Assembly: GCF_023159225.1 (NCBI RefSeq) | Contig: NC_063188.1 | Span: 9,941,086-10,005,085 of the forward strand | Length of the DNA: 64,000 bases | Direction: 5' to 3' | From: Perognathus longimembris pacificus | Lineage: Eukaryota; Chordata; Mammalia; Rodentia; Heteromyidae | Shown here: in pieces, positions 54,881 to 64,000 of the stretch | How the letters are laid out: the number at the start of each line of letters is the position of its first letter | Numbering within the stretch: the first letter of the stretch is position 1 | Made by a program: the position numbers and the translations under genes | The notes under the pieces: model-generated | Seen by the model: the letters and a program-made list of their open reading frames with translations, nothing else | Told to the model about the DNA's origin: nothing | Database searches by the model: none

Positions 54881-55579
54881 GGGGAATTAGGACTGCTTAG
54901 GGCCAATCCCTATGAATACGAAGACATTAACTGAGAGGGTAGATGTGGTGCTTTGTCGTGGACTGCTCCTTGTGCCCTTCAGAAGAATCAAATTATTTTG
55001 GAATACTCAATGCTGGTGGTAAAAATAATGACATGGATAATGACAAAGCTGCACAGAGTGGACAGGGTTTTAAAGAGTCATGTTTCCTTCTAATACGATG
55101 ACCATATTCATATCTGTATGGTAGCTTCTGTTTTATCAAGTGATCTCTTAATTTTATCAAGTGATTTCTTAAGTGATATGATCAGTATTAGTATGAGAAT
55201 GGCTAGCTTTATTACTTCTAATTTACAGAAGAGGAAACAGGCTTAGAGCTTGTAAAAGATTTGTCTGTAGTTCATTGTCTTAAGCACATTTCAAATGAGT
55301 GAACACTTTATGTTCTTATAACTTGATAGCCCCGAAGAACTTTTCTTTATGTAGATTGTGTCTATTGATACTTACTTTATTATAAATTAAAACAGAAAAA
55401 TATTTATTTTAAATTAAGCTCATTGTGAACTTATACAAATAATATTTTAATTAAAAGTGACGATTTTGAAGCAAAAAATTGAGAAGAATGACCTTTAAAT
55501 TCTCTTGTAAATAAATCTCTTTAACATCAGTTATCCCATATCAGGTAACTTCTAGAAAGTTCCACCATATATTTATAAG
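54881..55579. other. AT-rich spacer between the two solo LTRs
   Basis: About 700 bases with no viral internal sequence, only a possible MIR-like patch near 55200-55290. The LTRs are therefore two insertions, not the ends of one provirus. Confidence 0.6.
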
Positions 55580-55585
55580 AAGGAG

Positions 55586-56171
55586 TGCCGGGCTAGATTT
55601 ACCTCCCCTGGTGCGGGGATGCTAAGCTTACTCCCTTATCAGTGCTCCCCTTTTCACCCTCTCCCCTGGGCGCCCAACCCGCGGTTGGCCAAGGTGGAGC
55701 AAAGGGACACGGGTTAGCCTAAAGTGCACGTGGCCGAACGAGATCCCCTTTTCCTCCCTCCTTGCCCACCAAGGAAGCCAGGCGCAGACGGATCTCGGAG
55801 ACGCTTCGGAGAGCAATCCAATTTAATCGGAGGGGCTCACAGTAATATAGTAGTGATGACGAGGATTGAGCAGGAGCTGGCAATAGGCTGGCGAGCTTGT
55901 CCATCCAAGAGCAGCTCCCAAGGACATCTCTCATGGGCTAACGTCACTTCCCATAGTATCGCCCTCTGGGCAAAGCCCGCGCAAAAAGAGGAGCACACGT
56001 GCTCGCTGGCGCAAGGTGGGGGATGGTCTCAAAGCTATCCCTTCTGGTTCCGGACCCAGAAGGAGATAGGTGTGGCTCACTTCCACACTGCCCCAGGGCT
56101 GGGGGAAGGCCGGTGTCTCGGGAGCACTCTCATCGCCCTTCCCCCCTTAAGGCTAAGATGAATCCCCAACA
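55586..56171 (-). mobile_element. Second solo LTR, related to the first, 586 bp
   Basis: The element starts TGCCGGGC, ends AATCCCCAACA, and is flanked by aaggag (55580-55585 and 56172-56177). It shares with the first LTR the stretch around ccacactgccccagggctgg and the terminal gaatccccaaca, but differs elsewhere, so it is a relative and not a tandem copy. It has no internal viral genes. Confidence 0.85.
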
Positions 56172-56696
56172 AAGGAGGGAGTAAAAAGAGCAAGTAATGT
56201 CTTAATGTAAACTTGATCTTTCAGATTTCTTGAGCCTTTGGAATTGACCCTTCCACATTTTGAGGACTGTTGGTTTACACTAATAATAAATACAAATTTA
56301 CATTCCTTAATTATTATTTGAGGATGAATTGGATTAGAGCAATTTGTTCCGATGTGAGCAAACAATCAGAGGAAGCCAGTTTGTATTTAAACATTTGCTA
56401 TGGTAGATGATCTGTGAAGAGGTCATCAAGAACCAAGCCTTAAGTAAGCATTTTGTCCAGCTATGGAGTCATAAAATAAAACAAAGCTGAAGAATTGATT
56501 AATGAATGCTTCACTCACAGGGGGATTGGATGAAGAAAAAACTTTTTTTTGTTTTTCCCAATAATTTTCTGAGTTGTACCACTAAAGAAAACATATAAAA
56601 GGGTATTACAGTGTGTTCTCCATCCCCCTCCCAACAACAAGAAAGTTGGGATGAACTGTTCTGGCTTCACTGTATCGAGTAAAAAACAGGACTAGA

Positions 56697-56812
56697 CCAA
56701 GTATGGTGGCACATGCTGGTAATCCCAGTACTCTAGTGGCTGAAGCTTGAGGATCTTGAGTTTCAAACCAGCCCAGGCTATGTAGAGAGTTTTAGGCCAG
56801 CTTGTATCATCA
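56697..56812 (+). mobile_element. B1-like monomer
   Basis: The bases caagtatggtggcacatgct, followed by cagcccaggctatgtagaga, look like a monomeric B1 element. No tRNA-like half is attached. It lies 70-190 bases before the terminal MCF2 exon. Confidence 0.65.
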
Positions 56813-56884
56813 CAAGAACATGTCTGAAAAATCAACTGACAAGAGAAGCAGCCTGAGAAATAATGGATTCCATTTTTCTTGTAG

Positions 56885-57645
56885 AGACGAGTGTTCGGCA
56901 TGGCTCTCTTATTTTGGCGAAGCTACTCTGTCAAGTAGCATGTAACTCTTTCCTGCCTGCTTCTCAGATTACTTGGAAAAAATACCGCTCAAAAGACATT
57001 CAGCCCAAATGATGTGGATGTTGCTTTCAGGTTAATTCCTTTGGACATGCAAAAACAAACAACCGCACAGCACATAATTTTTTCTTTGATATTTAAAAAA
57101 AGTTTCAGTTATGTTGCTCTTTATTTTTTGAAATTGTATTTTCAATGTGTAAGGTACTGTGCTGGAAATCTTCTCATCTCAGAATACATTTGAACTTGAA
57201 AGTAGTTTCTTCTCTATCTACTATGTAACCAAATGCAATCAGTGTGCCTTGGATTATTCAGCTTCTTCTGAATTAAATTAAAATGGCTGCAAAATGATTA
57301 AGGTCAAGCAAAGCACAATATTATGATTTAATATGCTTTAACTGGATCTAGAGCTTGTGTCCATTGTACTAACTTGTGCAAGATGATACACAGTCCAAAA
57401 ATTATTTTGGAGATATTAGTAAATTTTGTTAGAGCTATTGCATTTTGTATGTACCAAGATAACATTTTCATGAGGTTAGTTTACAAAGAATTGTATTTAA
57501 AATTTAATATTTTCATTCTTTTTTTCCTCTCTGGATTTGTGCTTATAATTCATGTAACAAATTCGTTGTGCTCTATTGTTCTTTTGTACATTTCATGCTG
57601 TAATTCCTTTTCCAAATAAAAATATGATCTTCAGGTTATATAAAC
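56885..57645 (+). pseudogene. MCF2: MCF2 terminal exon relic and 3' untranslated region
   Basis: After acceptor ttcttgtag the bases read RRVFGMALLFW, aligned to the human last residues RPVSEMALLY followed by stop. Here the stop codon is TGG, so the frame would run on through RSYSVK to TAG at 56936-56938. The rest is AT-rich and reaches a polyadenylation signal at 57615. Because of the upstream stops the whole exon is probably 3' UTR in any transcript that contains it. Confidence 0.78.
57615..57620 (+). terminator. MCF2: Probable MCF2 polyadenylation signal AATAAA
   Basis: A canonical AATAAA is preceded by a tttgtacattt element (UGUA type) near 57584 and followed by a T-rich stretch. It sits about 730 bases after the terminal-exon acceptor, a suitable place for the gene's 3' end. 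Confidence 0.6.
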
Positions 57646-57825
57646 ATATGTTTTGCTTTCATTTTTCAATCACATACCACTCTAGTTTGTTGTTCTTACA
57701 AAGTTGCAACCAACCATATTTACCAGGGAAGGCAAGAGTGCATACTTTATGTCACAGATAGTAGGCAGTTAAGCAAGTGGTTTTTCAACTGAATTTGTCT
57801 TTTTGTTTTTTAAAACAACTTTACA

Positions 57826-58065
57826 GCTGGGTGCCAATGGCCCATGCCCATAATGCTAGCTACTCAGGGGCCTGAGGTCTGAGGATTGCAAATTGGAAGC
57901 TATCCCATGCAGTCAAGTCTGTGAGACTCTCATCTCCAATTAACCACCAAAAAACAAACAAACAAACTGGAAGTGTATGTGTGGCTCAAGTAGTACAGCC
58001 TTGATCATAAAAGCTCAGGGACAGCACCAAGGCCTTGAGTTCAAACTCCAGGTCTGGCAAAAAAC
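57826..58065 (+). mobile_element. B1-like dimeric SINE downstream of MCF2
   Basis: Plus copy from gctgggtgccaatggcccat to ccaggtctggcaaaaaac. Confidence 0.83.
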
Positions 58066-58069
58066 AAAA

Positions 58070-59299
58070 ACAAAAAACAAGTTTATACCCTCCAGGTAAA
58101 TATAAAGCCTTAGCAGACTGTACAAAGAGTGTTTCAGAAGACCTCCTGATTAGAAATGGAGATGCCATTCTGTTTCTCCCTGAGGATGCTGATGATAGAT
58201 GGTAGGTGTGTATGCAGTGTCTTGATGACTTCAGGCGGGTACACACGGGAAGCTAAACAATCTGTATATTTGTTGTATAGTCTTGAGCAGCAGTGATACC
58301 ACAGCAATACCTTTCATTTTCATTGCTTCAGTCCAGGCCTTCTATAGCTCACTGGAAGGGACACTAACCTTTGGTAAGTGAATGATGCTTTGAAAGAACC
58401 AAAGGCTATGAGTTTGCATGATGTTTTGTCACTCACCTTTGGCTTAGATCATTTAGTGGATACATCTTGGCCTTTGTAATGGTTACCAGTCACATTCCAT
58501 TTCATTCATCACATGTCTAATGAGTGTCCAGTAAATGCTCAGGATTGTGCTTTACTACTTTGGGATATAACCACAACTCTCTATATCAGTTCAAATATTG
58601 ACTCTTTAGCTGTATGATTCTATACTTGTATACCAGTTGCAAACATGGCTCTGCTGATGTACTGTTTGTGAGAAAACCTGATGCAGGAAGAAACAGATCT
58701 GTTTAGAAACAGATTGAATAGAGCATCCATAATTCTTTCAGAAATTTTATATGACATAATTCCGTTTTCACTATGTCAATTGTTTGAACTGAAATGCTAC
58801 ATCAACCATGTACTCTAACCCCAGATTCTATGCATGATGGTAAAAAGTAATGATAAATCATTGCAATGTTAACCATTTTTTCTTTTCTTTATTCTTATTA
58901 TCCTTTGTTTGCCAAATATGACACTGGCATAGCACATGAACCTCTTTGCACTTATAAGTAAAGATGTAAGTGTGTAAGTGTTTATGTTAGTAAGGGTTTC
59001 CTTTTTCCTTATATCTGTGAATAAACATGTTAAATTCGTAAAACTTGTTAAACTTTCCTCTAATAGGTTGATAGGAGTGAAAGGGTATTCAGATACTGTG
59101 TTGTTCTGCAAGAGACCATTCAGTATGAGATACTGAGGAAAATCTATTGTAAAACTAGTCTTATGGTCCAAAAATTGCTTTAGGAGTGTTATATATTCAC
59201 TTTTTTTCTGACCATTTTCATTCAGTGTTATACTGGAATTTTTAGGCAATGCCAAAACTGAAGGAAAAGATAAAAGAAAAGGCAACCCTGCCCTAATCT
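58070..59299. other. Intergenic sequence downstream of MCF2
   Basis: Unique or very old sequence. A 138-codon minus frame at 58869-59285 has no recognisable domain and AT-biased composition; I do not call it a gene. Confidence 0.5.
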
Positions 59300-59780
59300 C
59301 AGATTATGTACAACAGCATAAAGGTCTATGTACAATAAGATGCTATTAGGACAAGTAAGTGCATTTCACAATGCCATGCTATATAAAATCATGACAAATA
59401 AATTGAAATTCCATGTCTTAACAATAAAGAATATGCAGAAGTCAACATTTATGTTAGCAACCTATAATACAGATGTACAAGGCTACTCACGTGGAAACTA
59501 CCTTTACTACACTCTATATAGGATGAACTAAAAAATTACTACACTTATAGTTTGTATACTTCAATGTTAAGAACTCCATCTTCAATGAATTTTCCTATAA
59601 AATCAATGCAATTCAAATCAAAATTTTATCAGACTTTTGAAAAAAAGTTTAAAGAGACAAGCTGATTCTAAAATGTATATGGAGAAAGCAAATGGTGTAA
59701 AGCAGAATGATATGAAAATGTGGACATCTATATACCTTATTTCAAGACTCAGTGTAAAAGATAGTAGTAAATCCACTATG
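59300..59780 (+). mobile_element. Old L1M-like ORF2 relic
   Basis: Bases around 59602-59690 (..atcaatgcaattcaaatcaa.., ..aagctgattctaaaatgtat..) match the familiar RT-end block of ancient L1s. Stops break all frames. Confidence 0.6.
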
Positions 59781-59782
59781 GT

Positions 59783-59845
59783 GCATGCGCGCATGCATGC
59801 ATGTGTGTGTGTGTGTGTGTGTGTCTGTGCATGTGTGTGTTTGTG
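59783..59845. repeat. (GCAT)n/(TG)n microsatellite
   Basis: Alternating purine-pyrimidine throughout, including gcgcgcatgcatgcatg-like units. Confidence 0.92.
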
Positions 59846-60069
59846 TAGTCAAAAGAGATTCTAGAGATCCACATACATATATCATTAATTTTTAAAATGT
59901 TGTTTTTTAAATTATGTGTTTATTGGATACAATATAATTTGACACTCTTGGTCCTGGCAAACTGGCCAAGAATACTGCACCACATAATGTTATATAGTCG
60001 TTCTGTTTATTTTTTATTTTGTTTAAGCTCAGCTACAGCACCCAGACCCTGAGTTTAAGCCCCAATAAT

Positions 60070-60135
60070 GATACACACACACACACACACACACATGCAC
60101 ACATGCACACATGCACATACACATATGCACACAAT
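60070..60135. repeat. (CA)n with (ACATGC)n
   Basis: About 11 CA units, then acatgc hexamers. Confidence 0.92.
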
Positions 60136-60574
60136 TATCCTGTCATATATATACATGTATTATATATATAACGTTTATCATCTATCTGTCTGTCTATCTA
60201 ATCAAACTGACTCAAATATGGTATATTATTCAGGAGTGAAATTCCATTTCCATACTGTAATCCCTTTGAACAATTAAAAGGCAGTTTAACAAAATGAGTA
60301 TCAGGAAGTTGAAACATGTCTTGAATGAGAAGTGGCTAATGGGAACAGTGGACAAATGGAAAAAAGGAATGGCGAATGAATCTAGTCCTAATTACTCAAT
60401 GTACATACATAAAATGGAAGTAGTAAATGTGATATGACTGCTGGGTAAGAGGTAGGTACTGGAATGGAATAATGGAAATGGTGACTCTGATCCAGATAAA
60501 CTGTATGGTTAAGTGGACATATTAAATTGAACCTCCCTGTACAACTATATAGACTTGAAGGATAAATGATCTAA

Positions 60575-60665
60575 ATGCCGGGCATTTAGAGACTCTGGGA
60601 TCTGGAGGATCACAGTTCAAGGCCAACCTGGACAAAAAGTTATGAGACCTCATCTCTAAAATAAT
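60575..60665 (+). mobile_element. B1-like monomer fragment
   Basis: Short stretch with agaggatcacagttcaaggccaacctgg-type sequence; the ends are degenerate. Confidence 0.5.
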
Positions 60666-61976
60666 CAGCCTAACTCAAAAGTTTAGGGGAAAAAATCAAA
60701 ATAAATGAATAAATCTGGCTCTCAATAAATTCCAGGCAAAAAACTGGATTGAAGTTATGGTATGACATGGCAAAAGTGGTAGAGTAACAACCAAGCAAGT
60801 AACTGGAGCCATTATGTAGTCTTAAAAATTTATTGTCAAGGTGATGTACAGAGGGGTTACAGTTACATACAAAAGGTAGTGAGAACATTTCTTGTCAAAC
60901 TTGTTACCTCCCCCCTCATTTTCCTTTCCACCCTTCCTCCTCCCCAGTGCCGCCCTCCACAAATTGTACAGTTAGTTTACAACATATTGTCTTGCAAGTA
61001 TTGCTGTTGCATTAGCTCACATTTTTCCCTTTATATCACTATTTTGATGTTTCCCTTCCCTTCCCTGGCTCAGGCAAATATCTATACAATACCCAGGGTA
61101 CCCAAATCAAATATAGTGACAACAGGAACTAAACCATAGGGAAGATAAACAAAAGAAAAAAATAATTTCACATAGTATGTAAAAAATAACAACAATGATA
61201 AAATGCTTATTTCCATAACTCGGAGTTTATTTCACTTAGCATCATCTTATGTGATCATATGTACATAGCTTTTGAGCTATGGTGATCATCTGCTAGGATT
61301 ATCCTAGATGTATACTAATAATTACCAATGAGGGAAACCATAGAGTCTATGTTTCTTTGGGTCTGGCTCGCTTCACTTACTATGATTTTTTTCCAAGTCT
61401 TTACATTTTCATATGAATGGGACAATGCCATTATTTCTGGTAGAAACATACAATTCCATTGTATATATATGCCAAAATTTCTTGTTCCATTCATCTACTG
61501 AGGGTCATCTGTGTTATTTCCATATTTTAGCTGTGGTAAATAATACTGCAATGAACTTGGTTGTGCTGGTAGCTTTAGTATGACCTTGTTTGTGATTCTT
61601 TGAGTAAATGCCCCAAAGTGGGATTGCTTGGTCTTAGGGGAGCTCTTTCTTTAGCCTTTTGAGGAACCTCCACACTGCTTTCCAGAGTGGTTGAAGAAGT
61701 TTACACTCCCACCAACAGTATAGTACGGTTCCTTTTTGGCCATACCCCACCAGCATCTGTTGTTATTAGTTTTATTGATAATGGCCATTCTTACTGGGGT
61801 GAGTTAGAATCTCAAAGTTGTTTTGATTTGCATTTCTTTGATGGCCAGGGATGTTGGACACTTCTTCGTGTGCCTCTTGGCCATTCTCATTTCTTCTTCA
61901 GAGAAGTCTCTCTTTAAGTCTTTAGCCCACTTATTAATGGAGCAGTTGTTTCTTTGAGGATTTGTTTTGGGAACTT

Positions 61977-62606
61977 TTTTTTTCTTTTTTAAAAAATTTT
62001 TTTATTATCAAACTGATGTACAGAGAGGTTACAGTTTCATACGTTAGGCATTGGATACATTTCTTGTTCTGTTTGTTACCTCGTCCCTCATTCCCCCCTC
62101 CCCCCTCTCCTTTCCCTTTCTCCCCATGAATTGTTCAATTGATTTACACCAAACAGTTTTGCAAGTATTGCTTTTGTAGTCGTTTGTCTTTTTTACCCTG
62201 TGTCTCTCGATTTTGGTATTCCCTTTCAATATCCTAGTTCAAATACTAGTATACACGGTTTCCAATATACTCAGATAAGATACAGAGATAGTGTAGGTAC
62301 AAGGGGATACAAGAAGATCATCAATAATAGACGCTACAGTTACACATCGCACGTTGAAAGTAGTTACAACAGTGATATAACAATTGTTTCCATAACATGG
62401 AGTTCATTTCACTTAGCATCATCTTATGTGTTCATAAGGGTATAGTTATTGGGCTCTTGTGATCCTCTGCTGTGACTAGCCTAAACCTGTGCTAATTATT
62501 CCCTATGAGGGAGACCATAGAGTCCATATTTCTTTGGGTCTGGCTCACATCACTTAGTATAATTTTTTCCAAGTCCTTCCATTTCCTTACAAGTGGGGCA
62601 ATGTTA
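61977..62606 (-). mobile_element. Younger L1 3' end nested in the old L1
   Basis: The duplication tttgaggatttgttttgg.gaactt lies at 61953-61976 and near 62608-62632. It contains the 3' UTR and the last ORF2 codons. Confidence 0.9.
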
Positions 62607-62640
62607 CTTTGAGGATTTGTTTTGGGGAACTTATTATTAT

Positions 62641-63022
62641 TGTTTTTGATTTTTTTATTATCAAACTGAATTACAGAGAGGTTACAGTTTCATACATTAG
62701 GCATTTGGATACATTTCTTGTATTGTTTGTTACCTCGTCCCTCATTCCCTCCTCCCCCCCTCCCCCGTACCCTTCCCCCTCCCCATGAGTTGTTCAGTTC
62801 ATTTACATCAAACAGTTTTGCAAGTATTGCTTTTGTAGTTGTTTGTCTACTTTTACCCCGTGTCTCTTGATTTTGGTATTCGCTTCCAATTTCCTAGTTC
62901 TAATACCAGTATACCCGGTTTCCAATATACTCAGATAAGATACAGAGAAAGTATAGGTACAACCACAGGAAGGTGAAACAAGAAGATCATCAATAATAGA
63001 GGCTCCAGTTACATATGGCACG
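62641..63022 (-). mobile_element. Second younger L1 3' end, inserted in a SINE tail
   Basis: 3' UTR only. It lies between ttattatt-type T-rich copies that belong to the tail of the SINE at 63023. Confidence 0.8.
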
Positions 63023-63230
63023 TTATTATTTTTTTTGCCAGTCCTGGGGCCTGAACGCAGGGCCTGAGCACTGTCTGTGGCCTCTTTGCTCAAGGCTAGC
63101 TAGCACTCTGCCACTTGAGCCGCAGTGCCACTTCTGGCCATTTTCTATATATGTGGTGCTGGGGAATTGAACTCAGGGCTTCATATATGCGAGGCAAACA
63201 CTCTGGCCACTAGGCCATATTCCCAGCCCC
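63023..63230 (-). mobile_element. ID-like dimeric SINE in the 3' L1 cluster
   Basis: Minus copy. The duplication gggaactta lies at 62625-62633 and 63231-63239. A younger L1 end separates its T tail from the left duplication, so the L1 entered the SINE's tail. Confidence 0.85.
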
Positions 63231-63840
63231 GGGAACTTAATTTTTTGATTTCTAAGTATATTTCACATATAAGGCCTTTGAAGCAATTTGAGGGTTTCCT
63301 ATTTATCTTGCAAACTATGTCCTTTGCCATGCAAAAGCTCTGCAGTTTGATGCAATCCCACTTGTCCAACCTTTTGTTGATTTGTTGTGTTTCTGGGTCT
63401 TTATTAAGAAAGTTTTGATCTGTGCAAAGGAATGTTAGAATTTCTCCTATTCCTTGCTGCAATGTATCTGCTTTTACCTCAGGGTCTTTGATCCATTTGG
63501 AATTGATTCTGGTGCAGGATGATATATAAGGATCTAGCTTCAGTTTTTTCCAGGTGTTTAACAAATTTTTCCAGCACCAACTGTTGAAGAGGCTGTCTTT
63601 TTTCCATCCTGATTTTTAGTCCCTTATCAAATATTAGGTGGCCATAGTTCTGCGGTTCATTTCTGAGTCTTCAGTTCTATTCAATTGGTCCTCAAGACTG
63701 TTCTTGTGCCAGTACCAAACTGTTTTAATTACTATAGCTTTGTAATAGAGTTTGAAGTTTGGTATTGATATTCTTGCAGCACTGCTAGGATTTTTTTTTG
63801 CTATCATTATATAGTCTTTAAAAAAAAATATATATTTTAT

Positions 63841-64000
63841 AGCCGGAAACTAGTGGTTCATGCCTGTAATCCTAGATACTCAGGATGCTGAGATTGGAGG
63901 ATCATGGTTCAAAACCAACCCTGGCAGAAAAGTTCCCATGACACTCTTATCTCCAACTAACCACTCAAAAACCAAGAGTGGTGTTGTGACTCAAGTGGTA
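63841..64000 (+). mobile_element. B1-like dimeric SINE cut by the window end
   Basis: Plus copy from gccggaaactagtggttcat into the right monomer (tgtgactcaagtggta at the last bases). Confidence 0.83.

Larger units (their letters stand above)
60820..63795 (-). mobile_element. Old-subtype L1 (3' UTR and ORF2) broken by two younger L1 ends and a SINE
   Basis: Host pieces are 60820-61976, 62607-62630 and 63231-63795. The minus strand of the last reads ..[20 protein letters not shown].. of ORF2. The host sequence on both sides joins at ctttgaggatttgttttggg. The left edge is the A-tail end. ORF2 is interrupted by stops and cannot be active. Confidence 0.87.

Noticed and set aside
55724..56161. 145-codon plus frame in a GC-rich patch
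   Set aside because: It lies wholly within the second solo LTR; LTRs of this kind do not code for protein and the frame runs against the probable LTR orientation.
54348..56171. One provirus bounded by the two LTRs
   Set aside because: The LTRs differ in sequence, have different target duplications, and no viral internal genes lie between them.
58869..59285. 138-codon minus frame
   Set aside because: No recognisable domain, AT-biased composition, no splice or promoter context, and next to old L1 relics; chance frame is the simpler explanation.
57646..64000. 3' end of F9, expected neighbour in human
   Set aside because: No sequence resembling F9 coding or a convergent gene end was seen; the human spacing suggests it would be beyond the window.

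Overview
The window is mammalian nuclear DNA from a rodent. Vertebrate-style exons with consensus splice sites sit in AT-rich introns that are packed with L1 ends, dimeric tRNA/7SL-type SINEs, microsatellites and old MIR/MER5/L1M relics. The commonest SINE has an ID-like left monomer joined to a second tRNA-like monomer. This resembles the IDL-Geo type described from Geomyoidea (kangaroo rats, pocket mice, pocket gophers), so a heteromyid or geomyid source is my best guess; this is inference, not proof.

The only protein-coding gene I can support is MCF2 (the DBL proto-oncogene, a Rho-family guanine nucleotide exchange factor), on the + strand. It was recognised by reading exon translations against what I recall of human MCF2. 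The window holds 21 intact coding exons from 10204 to 50704 plus the first codons of a 22nd, giving 813 in-frame codons. They encode, in order, the end of the SEC14/CRAL-TRIO-like region (10204-11216), the spectrin-like coiled region (12650-about 27026), a short linker (33510-34442), the DH catalytic domain (36732-43921) and the PH domain (44552-50111). The 5' exons lie outside the window, to the left.

The 3' end of the gene is the most unusual part. The human C-terminal tail exons can all still be recognised, but they are broken. The exon at 51866 has a TAA four codons in and a later 1-base deletion. The exon at 53363 carries several stops. The last exon at 56885 has lost the ancestral stop and reads on for seven codons. 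Two related solo LTRs (54348-54874 and 55586-56171), each with a perfect 6-bp target duplication, have landed between the last two relic exons. The reading frame therefore predicts an MCF2 that ends just after the PH domain.

The rest is intron (1-10203 and between exons) and downstream intergenic DNA (about 57.65-64 kb). In human the neighbour in that direction is F9, which I do not see here. The intergenic part is mainly a minus-strand L1 into which two younger L1 ends and a SINE have inserted. A second clear stratigraphy (SINE inside L1 inside SINE) lies at 20659-21826. No RNA gene, CRISPR array, prokaryotic system or second protein-coding gene was found.
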